Shown piece by piece: positions 24,068 to 32,925 of a stretch of 45,107 nt of DNA. The translations under genes and the position numbers were made by a program. Below the pieces are notes generated by a model. The model saw nothing but the letters and a program-made list of their open reading frames with translations. It made no database searches and had not been told where the DNA came from. The stretch is from MGBC120314 sp051880495 (GTDB lineage Bacteria > Bacillota > Clostridia > Lachnospirales > Lachnospiraceae). Within the stretch, counting starts at the first letter, position 1; each line of letters begins with the position of its first letter. The DNA lies in contig JBJEOB010000110.1 in NCBI GenBank assembly GCA_051880495.1, forward strand, positions 1 to 45,107. Reading direction: 5' to 3'.

Positions 24068-25114
24068 TTACGCCTTTACAGCCCAGCGCATCTTTGTCGA
24101 TCTGGCACGTCCATTCTGCCTGCACTCTTCTGCCGACGGTCTTACGACATCCTTTGAAATTTCAGAAAAAATTCCTTCTTTAAAATAATACTGGAACGCT
24201 TTCTTAACCAGTCTGTCCTCACCTGAATGAAAAGTAAGGATAGCTATCCTTCCACCCGGTTTCATTATGCCGGGTAATTTAGTAAGAAACGCATCCAGCA
24301 CTTCAAATTCACTGTTTACATCGATTCTCAGTGCCTGAAATGTTCTCTGGCAGGTTTTCTTAAGTATATCCTTTTTTTCTTTATTCTCCGGCAAAAATGA
24401 AAGTGCCCTCTCAACTGCATTCTTAAGGTCTGTAGTAGTTTCTATCTTCTGTCCTTTTCTAAATGTTTTAAACACTTCTGCCGCAATTTTATCTGCATAA
24501 GGTTCATCTGAATTTTCAACAAGCATCCCACAAAACTCATCCTGGGTAATTTCAAGAAGTCTCTGTGCAGCAGAAACACCCTTCTCAGGATTAAGTCTTA
24601 AATCAAGCGGTCCGTGAACCTTGTATGAAAATCCTCTTGCCGGATTATCTATCTGCATTGATGAAACGCCAAGGTCTGCCATACAGAAATCAAACTTTCC
24701 ATACAAATCGCTAATCTTGTCTATATTGGCAAAATTCTCCTGCACAACGGTCAGTATTTCATCGCCAAACCCGGCGTTATTAAGACGCTCCTTTGTCTTG
24801 ACAATTTCAATCGGGTCTACATCAAGCGCATAAAGGTGTCCGCACCCATTGAGGCATTCAAGCATTTTTCTTGAATGTCCTCCATAGCCAAGTGTCGCAT
24901 CAAGTCCTGTCTGCCCCGGTTTAATCTGCAGCACATCCAGAATTTCATTTACCATGATTGAAATGTGCATACCGGCAGGCGTACTTCCCTTACTTATTAC
25001 CTTTGCAACCGTGTCTGCATATTTTTCCGGATTATGCTCTTTATATTTTTCCTCAAAGGTCTTCGGGTGCGTGCCTTTATAACGCACCCTGCGCTTATGT
25101 GTGGTTTCTTCCAT
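24068..25114 (-). CDS. rsmH: RsmH-family 16S rRNA methyltransferase with N-terminal extension
   Basis: A 348-residue protein. The SAM motif is GLDATLGYGGHS; MADLGVSSMQID, FSYKVHGPLDLRLN and TCQRTFQALRIDVNSE are RsmH signatures, and it ends FHSGEDRLVKKAF ... RPSAEE. Family members methylate N4 of C1402 in 16S rRNA. About 49 residues precede the conserved start (HISIMVNEIL), unlike standard RsmH (~310 residues). It is also outside the usual division cluster with mraZ and ftsL. It may be a second, diverged copy; whether it keeps the same target is uncertain. It overlaps tyrS by one base. Confidence 0.85.
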   Translation of the reverse strand: MEETTHKRRVRYKGTHPKTFEEKYKEHNPEKYADTVAKVISKGSTPAGMHISIMVNEILDVLQIKPGQTGLDATLGYGGHSRKMLECLNGCGHLYALDVDPIEIVKTKERLNNAGFGDEILTVVQENFANIDKISDLYGKFDFCMADLGVSSMQIDNPARGFSYKVHGPLDLRLNPEKGVSAAQRLLEITQDEFCGMLVENSDEPYADKIAAEVFKTFRKGQKIETTTDLKNAVERALSFLPENKEKKDILKKTCQRTFQALRIDVNSEFEVLDAFLTKLPGIMKPGGRIAILTFHSGEDRLVKKAFQYYFKEGIFSEISKDVVRPSAEECRQNGRARSTKMRWAVKA

Positions 25115-26334
25115 TATTTCACAACAACCTTCTTAAATGACTTTTTACCCTTCTGTACAACAAGTCCTTCTGCAAAATCAGATGTCTGATAGGTCTTTCT
25201 GAAGTCAGTAACTTTTTCTCCTGCAACGGTCACGCCGCCCTGTTCAACAGCTCTTCTGCCTTCTGAACGTGTCGGAACCATTTCAGCCTTAACAAGAATT
25301 GAAACAACATCAATGGCACCATCCGTGAAATCATCTGCGCTAAGTTCTGCCGTAGGCATGTTGTCCGTATTTCCACCGCCAAATACCGCCTTTGCCGCAT
25401 TCTGAGCCTTTGCAGCTTCTTCCTCACCATGAACAAGCTTGGTAAGTTCAAATGCAAGTATTTCCTTAGCTGTATTTAACTGGCTTCCCTCCCAGCTTTC
25501 CATCTTTTCGATTTCCTCAAGCGGAAGAAATGTAAGCATTTTCATACACTTAATTACATCTGCATCGTCAACGTTTCTCCAGTACTGGTAGAAATCATAC
25601 GGAGAAGTCTTGTCAGGGTCAAGCCATACCGCACCTGACTGTGTCTTACCCATCTTCTTACCTTCTGAGTTAAGAAGAAGATTGATTGTCATTGCATATG
25701 CATCCTTACCAAGCTTTCTACGAATGAGCTCCGTACCGCCGAGCATATTACTCCACTGGTCATCACCGCCGAACTGCATATTGCATCCGTATTTCTGGAA
25801 CAGTGCATAGAAATCATAACTCTGCATAATCATGTAATTAAACTCAAGGAAGCTTAAGCCTTTTTCCATTCTCTGCTTGTAACATTCTGCAGTAAGCATA
25901 CGGTTAACGCTGAAATGAGGTCCCACTTCACGAAGCACCTCGACATAATTAAGTCCCATAAGCCAGTCTGCATTATTTACCATGAGTGCCTTTCCGTCAG
26001 AGAAATCAATAAATTTACTCATCTGCTTTTTAAAGCATTCACAGTTATGCTGTATTGTTTCTACCGTCATCATCTGTCTCATGTCGGTTCTTCCCGACGG
26101 GTCTCCAATCATAGCTGTTCCGCCGCCGATAAGCGCAATAGGTTTGTTACCTGCCATCTGAAGTCTCTTCATAAGACAAAGTGCCATAAAATGTCCTACA
26201 TGCAGACTGTCTGCGGTAGGGTCAAATCCTATATAGAATACAGCCTTTCCGTTATTAACCAAATCCTTAATTTCTTCTTCGTCCGTTACCTGTGCGATTA
26301 AGCCTCTGGCAACCAGTTCATCGTAAATTGTCAT
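25114..26334 (-). CDS. tyrS: Tyrosyl-tRNA synthetase
   Basis: A 406-residue class I enzyme. The HIGH motif is HVGHF (in DPTADSLHVGHFMAL), the KMSKS equivalent is KMGKT, and the Tyr-binding region includes FLEFNYMIMQSYDF and GGDDQWSNM. The C-terminal ~65 residues form an S4-like RNA-binding domain (EGRRAVEQGGVTVAGEKV). It charges tRNA(Tyr). Expression is controlled by the tyrosine T-box directly upstream. Confidence 0.98.
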   Translation of the reverse strand: MTIYDELVARGLIAQVTDEEEIKDLVNNGKAVFYIGFDPTADSLHVGHFMALCLMKRLQMAGNKPIALIGGGTAMIGDPSGRTDMRQMMTVETIQHNCECFKKQMSKFIDFSDGKALMVNNADWLMGLNYVEVLREVGPHFSVNRMLTAECYKQRMEKGLSFLEFNYMIMQSYDFYALFQKYGCNMQFGGDDQWSNMLGGTELIRRKLGKDAYAMTINLLLNSEGKKMGKTQSGAVWLDPDKTSPYDFYQYWRNVDDADVIKCMKMLTFLPLEEIEKMESWEGSQLNTAKEILAFELTKLVHGEEEAAKAQNAAKAVFGGGNTDNMPTAELSADDFTDGAIDVVSILVKAEMVPTRSEGRRAVEQGGVTVAGEKVTDFRKTYQTSDFAEGLVVQKGKKSFKKVVVK

Positions 26335-26374
26335 TTTCTTTTCTCCTTTTTATCCAGTTTTCATATTTATTATG

Positions 26375-26660
26375 TAAAAAACTCCCGTCCAAAAGAAAAC
26401 GAAAGTCTTCTTAAAGGACGAGAGTATATATCCCGTGTTACCACCTTTATTCACCCGTGGCTCACACCACAGGCCTCATCAGGTACCTTCTGATACCCTC
26501 AACACAGTAACGTGTGTCATTCCGTCCTGACCTACTTATCTTGCGATGTTCAACAGGCTGCTCCGGGATGTATTCTCTAAAAATCTTCCTCGCGCCTCTC
26601 ATCATCCGGCAGCTTTCTGTGATTCCGATTAAAAGATACTTCTTCCCTTCACCGCATTTA
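26375..26660 (-). promoter_or_regulatory. T-box riboswitch for tyrosine
   Basis: The minus-strand leader of tyrS contains the T-box sequence AAGGTGGTAACACGGG (26432-26447), which pairs with uncharged tRNA, followed by an intrinsic terminator at 26375-26425 with arms ACTCTCGTCC and GGACGGGAGT and a TTTTTT tail. In Stem I the candidate specifier is TAC (26570-26572) in GAATACATC, a Tyr codon matching the gene it controls. Low tyrosine charging should favour the antiterminator. Confidence 0.92.
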
Positions 26661-26669
26661 CTTTTTGAA

Positions 26670-26698
26670 ATTATAGCCTCTTACATTTTTTTTGTCAA
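26670..26698 (-). promoter_or_regulatory. Consensus promoter of tyrS T-box
   Basis: On the minus strand TTGACA, 17 bases, TATAAT, a perfect sigma-A consensus. Transcription would start about ten bases before Stem I. Confidence 0.85.
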
Positions 26699-26718
26699 GT
26701 TAAATAATCTACTAATCA

Positions 26719-26747
26719 TTTACAAATCTATTTTTTCTTGTTATAAT
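26719..26747 (+). promoter_or_regulatory. Promoter of the diguanylate cyclase gene
   Basis: TTTACA, 17 bases, TATAAT, about 25 bases before the GGDEF gene. It is divergent from the tyrS promoter with about 20 bases between the -35 boxes. Confidence 0.75.
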
Positions 26748-26777
26748 AAAGTATGATTACACTTAGGAGCAAAACGA

Positions 26778-28559
26778 ATGAAAATATCAGGACACACAGC
26801 AGACAATCTTAATAAAGTTACATCTTTTACTGCAGCAATCAACAGGGATTTGCTGGCCGTTTTGAGTGATGAAGCCCTATATGCATTCGTAGGCCGTCAG
26901 AGTGGCATTCTTTTTAGTGAATTAATTCATCCTGATTACTCAGACGAATTTATCAAAGAATGTGCTGCACTGACTCCCGGCACTTCAAGCCGTATGTTAA
27001 GCTATATCAAAAATCATACCGGCAACTATTATCTTTGTGATATTAATGTTACGGATAACGGACGTTCACTTGGTGATACCGAAGTTCTTGATGTTTTAGT
27101 ATATATTATTGATACGATTGAATACGGATATAACTACTCACTTGATAATCTTAACAAATACCGTACATTTCTTTCAATTTATCATAACTATCTTATGGAC
27201 TATGACCCTGAAAAAGACATCTTCACTATATATCTGTATATGGGCAGCAAGTCAACGCCTTTTATTCGTTGTTCCATAAAAGAATTTTATGATAAGGTTC
27301 GTCCGAAACTTTCAGGCAAAAGTGATATCGACAGATTCGAGATATTCTACCATAACATTCTTGATGCTAAAGAAGATTTCGATTGCGCCGTTAATCTCCC
27401 TACGCTTAACGATTACTCTACCATGAGTACATTATGCGTTACTGCAAGGGTAATACATAAGCGTAACAAGAACCCGCTTGTAATTGGAATATTAAGACAT
27501 TCGAACGCAGATGATGATGCAATGATCCCATACTACTCAACCAAGGAAGGCAGAGATTCCGCAACAGGCCTTCTCAACAAACGTGCTGCCAACGAGTACA
27601 CTCTTGATATCCTTAAAATGCATGATAATCTAAAACATTACATGATTATGATAGATATTGATAATTTTAAGGACATTAACGATTCTTACGGACATTTATT
27701 CGGTGATGAAGTAATCCTTAAGGTTGCATCTACCATGAACTCTATGCTTGACGGACGTGGTATAGCAGGCCGTTTTGGCGGTGATGAATTCTACATATTT
27801 ACAACCAATATTAATGATGAAACAGCTCTTCGTAATTTGCTTTCAGCTATAAAGAAAACAATTTATTATGCTTATGAAGAACGATTCCACGACCTTCATG
27901 TAACATTGTCAATCGGCGTCAGCATGTGTCCGGATGATGGAACTACATATGAGGAATTATTAAAGAAGGCCGACCGCTGTCTTTATATTGCCAAAGAAAA
28001 AGGCAAGAACCGCTTTATTATTTACGACGAATCAAAGCACGGCAATATTTCTGACAGTAAGGAACGTCTCCAGCGTCGTCTCGGTCCGTTGGAGAAGGCA
28101 GAATATCTTGCTCTTGTCATGGCAGATTATTGCTCTGACCTCATGAAAAAAGGCAGCAACGCAATACCTGATATTCTTTCATCAGTCGTTAATAATTTTG
28201 AACTCGATGGTATAAGAATATACAACGGCAACAGTGGTGCACTGCTTACATATAACGGCATTTACAAGTCACTGCCTGAGATGACTGACATTTTCAGGGA
28301 TGAACAGTTCCTTTCACACTACACTGATAACCATCTTAATATTGTAGGAAGCACTACCGGCTACGAAGTAGTCCACAAGCAGTTTTCAAAAGAAATGGTT
28401 CGCTGTAACATTCTTTCAACAGCATGCTATTATTTTAACAACCAAAATGGAGAACCTATATTTATTTTCTATGATTTGTTTAACCGTACGGCTCGCTGGA
28501 TAGAATCAGACAAGAATTATCTGCTTATGCTGAGCAGACTGCTGGCAGAACAATTTTAA
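26778..28559 (+). CDS. GGDEF-domain diguanylate cyclase with N- and C-terminal sensor regions
   Basis: A 593-residue soluble protein. Residues ~1-240 look like two PAS-type regions (LDNLNKYRTFLSIYHNYL; NPLVIGILRHS). A GGDEF domain follows (~255-405) with MIDIDNFKDINDSYGH and the intact active-site motif GGDEF at 334-338. The last ~160 residues resemble a GAF-like domain. It should make cyclic di-GMP from two GTP. The inhibitory I-site RxxD normally four residues before the Arg-aromatic-GGDEF is absent (DGRGIAGRF), so product inhibition is unlikely. No membrane segment is seen. GGAG lies eight bases upstream of the start. Confidence 0.9.
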   Translation: MKISGHTADNLNKVTSFTAAINRDLLAVLSDEALYAFVGRQSGILFSELIHPDYSDEFIKECAALTPGTSSRMLSYIKNHTGNYYLCDINVTDNGRSLGDTEVLDVLVYIIDTIEYGYNYSLDNLNKYRTFLSIYHNYLMDYDPEKDIFTIYLYMGSKSTPFIRCSIKEFYDKVRPKLSGKSDIDRFEIFYHNILDAKEDFDCAVNLPTLNDYSTMSTLCVTARVIHKRNKNPLVIGILRHSNADDDAMIPYYSTKEGRDSATGLLNKRAANEYTLDILKMHDNLKHYMIMIDIDNFKDINDSYGHLFGDEVILKVASTMNSMLDGRGIAGRFGGDEFYIFTTNINDETALRNLLSAIKKTIYYAYEERFHDLHVTLSIGVSMCPDDGTTYEELLKKADRCLYIAKEKGKNRFIIYDESKHGNISDSKERLQRRLGPLEKAEYLALVMADYCSDLMKKGSNAIPDILSSVVNNFELDGIRIYNGNSGALLTYNGIYKSLPEMTDIFRDEQFLSHYTDNHLNIVGSTTGYEVVHKQFSKEMVRCNILSTACYYFNNQNGEPIFIFYDLFNRTARWIESDKNYLLMLSRLLAEQF

Positions 28560-28565
28560 CTAAAA

Positions 28566-28602
28566 TATACCCTTCCACTGCCAAAAATGGGAGGGTATTT
28601 TT
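28566..28602 (+). terminator. Terminator after the GGDEF gene
   Basis: ATACCCTTCCA and TGGGAGGGTAT arms followed by TTTTTAAC. Confidence 0.85.
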
Positions 28603-28621
28603 AACAAATGGAGGGTTACAT

Positions 28622-28954
28622 ATGTTTAACTGGGGAGGATTTATCATTAAGCTTCTGATTAGTATTGCAGTAGCATTCGGAACTGGTCAGAATCAGGAAA
28701 TCGCTGTGAGAATTTTGATGGCCGTGTTTATATACAGCGTTATTTCTGCCTGGTGGTACTGCTGTAAAATGTCAGGAAATTACTTAGTCGGTACCATAGC
28801 CTTTATTGCGGCAGCTTTCTTTTCCAGCTGGGGAATCACAGCGGGACCTAATATGGTAATTAAAGTAATTGCCTATATTGTGGTAATTGCCATTACGATA
28901 GGCGGAGTCATTGCAGATATATGGGGAATAATCCAGGCGATTCGGTATCGCTGA
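28622..28954 (+). CDS. Small membrane protein, unknown function
   Basis: A 110-residue protein with about four membrane helices (FIIKLLISIAVAFGTG; ILMAVFIYSVISAWWYCC; GTIAFIAAAFFSSWGI; KVIAYIVVIAITIGGVIAD). GGAGG lies eight bases upstream. It stands between two terminators and has no clear partner. Its last codons and TGA stop overlap copy C of the dispersed palindrome. I do not recognise a family. Confidence 0.7.
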   Translation: MFNWGGFIIKLLISIAVAFGTGQNQEIAVRILMAVFIYSVISAWWYCCKMSGNYLVGTIAFIAAAFFSSWGITAGPNMVIKVIAYIVVIAITIGGVIADIWGIIQAIRYR

Positions 28955-28985
28955 TATAATTGCACCGCAATTTCCTATTAAACAA
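28953..28985. repeat. Dispersed palindrome, copy C
   Basis: GATATAATTGC, three bases, GCAATTTCCTATTAAACAA. The right arm matches the other copies; the left arm is shortened and contains the stop codon of the preceding plus-strand gene. A terminator follows. Confidence 0.6.
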
Positions 28986-28988
28986 AAG

Positions 28989-29032
28989 CGAGGGTGCCAC
29001 CAAAGTTATCATTACTTTGGAGGTCACCCTCG
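28989..29032. terminator. Bidirectional terminator
   Basis: CGAGGGTG and CACCCTCG outer arms with an inner CCAAAGT/ACTTTGG stem; TATATTTTTT follows on the plus strand and CTTTTGTTT on the minus strand. It serves the converging small membrane gene and the large ABC permease gene. Confidence 0.85.
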
Positions 29033-29048
29033 TATATTTTTTACTTAA

Positions 29049-31214
29049 TTATCTTGAAAATTTCATGAACATCTCGTATAACTCATCATTTACAGGATAA
29101 TAATTACACCACCAGTCACGCATTTCACTGTGGTCATTGTACTTATACATCTCAACCTTCACAAACATCTTTGTTGCATCTATCGGCTTATCTTTCTGTG
29201 CAGTAAGCTCATCATTTATTTCACGAAGAAGCTTTTCACCGTTTTCTGTAAAATCAGTTTCCATACCGCCATAGCAATAGTAATTTACCGAGAAACTATA
29301 CTTTTTGCTGCCTCCGTAACCTGCCTCGCAGTTGTACAGCTCAAAATAAACTGTTGCGTCACTATATACCGTATTCTCATTTGCCTTACTGTATTCATAG
29401 TCTTTGAGGAATGTCTCAAGCGGCTGCTGGTCATTTACCTGATTAACCAGCTTGTAATATAAGCTCAGCGTCTCCGTAAAATCAGGTGTAAGAATCATGC
29501 GCGAACTCTTTCCGTCAGAATATTTCACCTGTATATCTTCAAAATAATCTTCCCATGGTATATTTTCCAAAACAAAATTTAATGCTTTCTCAAAAGGCAT
29601 TTTCTTTAACTCTTCCATGTATGACACATAAATCTTATACATATCATCATCGCTTATACCATACCATGGAGTTATATCAATTTCATCCTGTTCTGCAACC
29701 GTATAAATAAGGTCACGCACCTTTTCTTCCTGTGCAAGCAGTTCAATAATACGCGTTGCCGAAGCTTCCGAAAGCCTAAACACCCTGCTTTTGCTGATAA
29801 GACCGCAATCAAGCTCTACCATCACGGAACTAAGCTTATATTCGGAATTATTCAAATATTCATTCAATTCAGCAGCCATTTCATAATACCTGCCTGTCTT
29901 TTGAGCATCGACACAGCGCTGCAGTTCTGAAACAATAACTTCCTTCATTTCCTCTGAGGTGATACTGATATCGCTAAGCTCTGACACAAAATAATCTTCT
30001 TCATCATATGAATTATAACTTCCGCTTAGTTTGTTAATCCTTACAGCTTCTACAGAACTTACACTCGGTACGTCATTTAACATGATATTAAATCCAATGA
30101 CAAGCAGCACGAATGTAACTACATTAAATATTACCAGTCCGGCTATACTTTTTGTTGCTCGTTTGAAATTCTTAAGTTTTCCCGTTGTAATAATTTCATA
30201 CAGATAAATGCTTACAACAGCAATAACATACATTAATACAACAACAAAAATATCCTCTCTGTTAAGACTCTTAATATAACCCTTAACTGCAACAAGCTGA
30301 TAGAAGTAATATATCGGTATGAGAGAGATTGTACACGCCGGAATCAGTCGTAAAATCCCCTGCATCCGTGGGCTGACTGCTGAACAGGTTGCCGTTTCTG
30401 ATTTCCTTTTATTAAATAAACGGATACCGATAATACAGTACAAAGTTCCGACAATAAGAGTATATATAACGCTCTCCCATAAATACCACGCCTGATAGTT
30501 TCCTCTTATCATATAACCCGTGATAAGATTGGTAACAACATTAAGCCTGTCATCAAATATGGAATCGCCAAATGAAAACGTCATTACATTTATAGCATCC
30601 GTTATACAGTACACAGCATATGTAACAAATATTCTCGGAACAGCCATAATCATTACTGCAACAACAATATTGTTAAAAAGTGTTCCTGTAACACTCATCG
30701 CTATAAGAAATACACCCATCACAAATATAACAGCCGCAGTTACCGCACAAAACAGCACTAAAACTCTTCCCATTGAAATCTGTACATACTTTAGTACTGC
30801 TGCCGAGAGAAATGATATAACCAGGCTTTCAACTGCGATTCCCATACTCCATGTAAGTACCGATGCACCATAACTTAATGCAACCGTATTTCTCGTATCA
30901 GGAATAGAATGATAGAAATCACATGCATTTCTTCTGTTCAGGAAGCTGAACAGATATAACATCATTATCGGTACAATTACAGCAAATACAAGGATGATGA
31001 ACGGATTCATTCTCAAAATATTATAAGAACGCACTATTCCCGCCTGTGTCATTCCTGTTCTTATATACTGGGAATTTTCAATATTACAAAATATCGGGAT
31101 ACCAAATGCCGCAATTGCCATAATTACAGCACCCATTATACCAATCATTCTTAACTGTCTTAATCCGTCAAGATACAATTTCCGGTTAAAACCAAATTTT
31201 TTAGATTTTTCCAT
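29049..31214 (-). CDS. Large ABC permease of the GntR/YtrB-type cassette
   Basis: A 721-residue membrane protein. The N-terminal ~400 residues contain about ten helices, starting with QLRMIGIMGAVIMAIAAFGIP and including the cytosolic FYHSIPDTRNTVALSYG loop typical of these permeases. The remaining ~320 residues are soluble, acidic and probably extracytoplasmic (YNSYDEEDYFVSELSDISIT onward). It follows the ATPase by 11 bases, with AGGAGGGG upstream. The substrate is unknown; related cassettes are often linked to cell-wall-active antibiotic stress. Confidence 0.85.
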   Translation of the reverse strand: MEKSKKFGFNRKLYLDGLRQLRMIGIMGAVIMAIAAFGIPIFCNIENSQYIRTGMTQAGIVRSYNILRMNPFIILVFAVIVPIMMLYLFSFLNRRNACDFYHSIPDTRNTVALSYGASVLTWSMGIAVESLVISFLSAAVLKYVQISMGRVLVLFCAVTAAVIFVMGVFLIAMSVTGTLFNNIVVAVMIMAVPRIFVTYAVYCITDAINVMTFSFGDSIFDDRLNVVTNLITGYMIRGNYQAWYLWESVIYTLIVGTLYCIIGIRLFNKRKSETATCSAVSPRMQGILRLIPACTISLIPIYYFYQLVAVKGYIKSLNREDIFVVVLMYVIAVVSIYLYEIITTGKLKNFKRATKSIAGLVIFNVVTFVLLVIGFNIMLNDVPSVSSVEAVRINKLSGSYNSYDEEDYFVSELSDISITSEEMKEVIVSELQRCVDAQKTGRYYEMAAELNEYLNNSEYKLSSVMVELDCGLISKSRVFRLSEASATRIIELLAQEEKVRDLIYTVAEQDEIDITPWYGISDDDMYKIYVSYMEELKKMPFEKALNFVLENIPWEDYFEDIQVKYSDGKSSRMILTPDFTETLSLYYKLVNQVNDQQPLETFLKDYEYSKANENTVYSDATVYFELYNCEAGYGGSKKYSFSVNYYCYGGMETDFTENGEKLLREINDELTAQKDKPIDATKMFVKVEMYKYNDHSEMRDWWCNYYPVNDELYEMFMKFSR

Positions 31215-31225
31215 AACTGCCCCTC

Positions 31226-32131
31226 CTAATTATCCATAAGCACATCGCTGAATACATAGCCAAGTGCCTCCATTTCATATGTAAATACTTCCTCCAGTGA
31301 AAGTGGAAGGACCTCAAGCAGCAATGGCCGCATTTCACGAATTCTGCCTGTTACTTCATCACGGTCTCCCCTGACAATGATGTTTGCAACAGAACCATGC
31401 TTAACAAAATGAAGCATTTCAATTCCCTCAAATGAATGCTTATCGAATTCCTCCTTAAATGCTACCTGAACCTTAAACAGCTTGGTCTTGAGATTGGTTA
31501 TGTCGCTTTCAAAAACAAGGCCGCCTCTGTGCAGCAATGCAAGCTGGTCACACGTATCCTCAAGCTCCCTTAACGAATGTGAAGTAAGTATTGCTGTTGC
31601 CTTTCTTTCTTCAACATCCTGGCATATAAGACTTTTAACAAGATTTCTCATAACCGGGTCAAGTCCGTCGAAGGTTTCATCGAAAAACAGATACTTTGGT
31701 TTGCAGCTTATCGCAAGAATTGTAGCAGCCTGCCTTTTCATCCCCTTTGAAAAAGTCATAAGCGACTTTCTTGTATCAAGCTGGAATGTACCTGCAAGAT
31801 ACTCATAGCGTTTGTTGTCAAAATCCGGATAACATGCACGATAAAGATCAGCCATTCTGTCCATATTGGCTCCGTTCAAAAAAAACAGTTCATCCGGCAC
31901 AAAGGCAATCTTGGACTTAATAACCGGATTCTCGTATACATTTTCATCATCTATAGTAACATTCCCTTCATCTGCCCTATAGATTCCCGTAAGTAATCTT
32001 AAAAATGTTGATTTACCTGCACCGTTCGAGCCAACCATACCATAGATACATCCCTCAGGTATCGTACAGTTTATCGCATCAAGTGCCTTGTAATCATCGA
32101 ATAATTTCGTAAGATTCTCCGTCCTAATCAT
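31226..32131 (-). CDS. ABC transporter ATPase (YtrB-like)
   Basis: A 301-residue ATPase: Walker A GSNGAGKST, signature FSKGMKRQ, switch His in TSHSLRELED. Walker B reads YLFFDETFDGLDP; the catalytic Glu is present but the next residue is Thr instead of the usual Pro. The start codon abuts the GntR stop (TAA-ATG), so the two are coupled. It energises the 721-residue permease. Confidence 0.93.
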   Translation of the reverse strand: MIRTENLTKLFDDYKALDAINCTIPEGCIYGMVGSNGAGKSTFLRLLTGIYRADEGNVTIDDENVYENPVIKSKIAFVPDELFFLNGANMDRMADLYRACYPDFDNKRYEYLAGTFQLDTRKSLMTFSKGMKRQAATILAISCKPKYLFFDETFDGLDPVMRNLVKSLICQDVEERKATAILTSHSLRELEDTCDQLALLHRGGLVFESDITNLKTKLFKVQVAFKEEFDKHSFEGIEMLHFVKHGSVANIIVRGDRDEVTGRIREMRPLLLEVLPLSLEEVFTYEMEALGYVFSDVLMDN

Positions 32132-32506
32132 TTACTTACCCTCCTCGTCGAAAACTTTATTCACACAGGAAAGTATTTCTTCCCGTGAAACGCCTCCCTG
32201 TGCCAGTTCCCTTATTCTGGCACTAAAATCCGTAAGACTTTCCCTCATCGAAGCCTGTAGCGCTTTCTTTGCCTTGTCTGATACAAAGCACCCCTTGCCC
32301 GGCACGGAATATATAAGACCCCTTCTGTCCAGTTCCGTGACTGCTTTCTGAATCGTATTGGGATTGACCGACAATTCCATAGACAATGACCTTACTGATG
32401 GAAATTTGTCCCCTTCCGGCAAAATTCCGGTCAAAATGAATTTCTCGGTCTGATTGATTATCTGTTCGTACACCGGTATTCTTGACATGACATCAATCTG
32501 AAACAT
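32132..32506 (-). CDS. GntR-family repressor, YtrA subfamily
   Basis: A 124-residue regulator. An N-terminal winged HTH (PVYEQIINQTEKFILTG, FPSVRSLSMELSVNPNTIQK, ELDRRGLIYSVPGKGCFV) is followed by only ~45 helical residues, the short tail that marks the YtrA subfamily. Such proteins repress their own ABC operon. GGAGG lies seven bases before the start, and a perfect palindrome at 32533-32555 lies just downstream of the promoter, the expected operator position. Confidence 0.93.
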   Translation of the reverse strand: MFQIDVMSRIPVYEQIINQTEKFILTGILPEGDKFPSVRSLSMELSVNPNTIQKAVTELDRRGLIYSVPGKGCFVSDKAKKALQASMRESLTDFSARIRELAQGGVSREEILSCVNKVFDEEGK

Positions 32507-32532
32507 CCATTTACCTCCTTATCAATTATTAG

Positions 32533-32595
32533 GTGTACTAGTTAATCTAGTACACTTCATATAGTTAAAATAACATATCCGTTTACTACTGTCAA
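32533..32595 (-). promoter_or_regulatory. Promoter and GntR operator of the ABC cassette
   Basis: On the minus strand TTGACA (32590-32595), 17 bases, TATTTT (32567-32572). The perfect inverted repeat GTGTACTAG-TTAAT-CTAGTACAC (32533-32555) starts about 12 bases beyond the -10 box. Bound repressor would block transcription initiation or clearance. Confidence 0.8.
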
Positions 32596-32652
32596 GAAAA
32601 ATAGGGCTGTCGTATTAAGAAATTAGTGCGGCGCCTCTTTTCTACGTAAAAA

Positions 32653-32783
32653 ACAACATATAGTTCTGCAGTTCAGGCACGCTTGCGCTGCTTTCGCCTC
32701 GCAGCGGATACTAAATTCGCGCTACGCGCTCATTAAGTACCGGCGGGCTCAAAGCACCTGAATCTACATGAACTATATGTTGT
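32653..32783. other. Branched inverted-repeat element, possible structured RNA or mobile repeat
   Basis: Outer arms ACAACATATAGTTC (32653-32666) and GAACTATATGTTGT (32770-32783) pair perfectly, and TTCAGG (32672-32677) pairs with CCTGAA (32757-32762). Inside are CGCTGC/GCAGCG (~32686-32706), GCGC/GCGC (~32719-32729), and a GGATACTAA/TTAAGTACC pairing, so a multibranch fold is possible on either strand. The interior is much richer in G+C than its surroundings. No gene occupies 32507-32925; the rest of the gap holds the GntR promoter and AT-rich sequence. Confidence 0.6.
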
Positions 32784-32925
32784 CTCTTTTCAGTCTTTGA
32801 AGGCGTCTCAATCTACATTTCAAAATACGAGCAAAAGCCTAAAATTCCGTTAATAAGTGCTTAAATTTAGAAAAGTTAAAACAAAAATTTTTTGAACCAG
32901 TATAGGTTTATTAAAGTGCGCCAAT

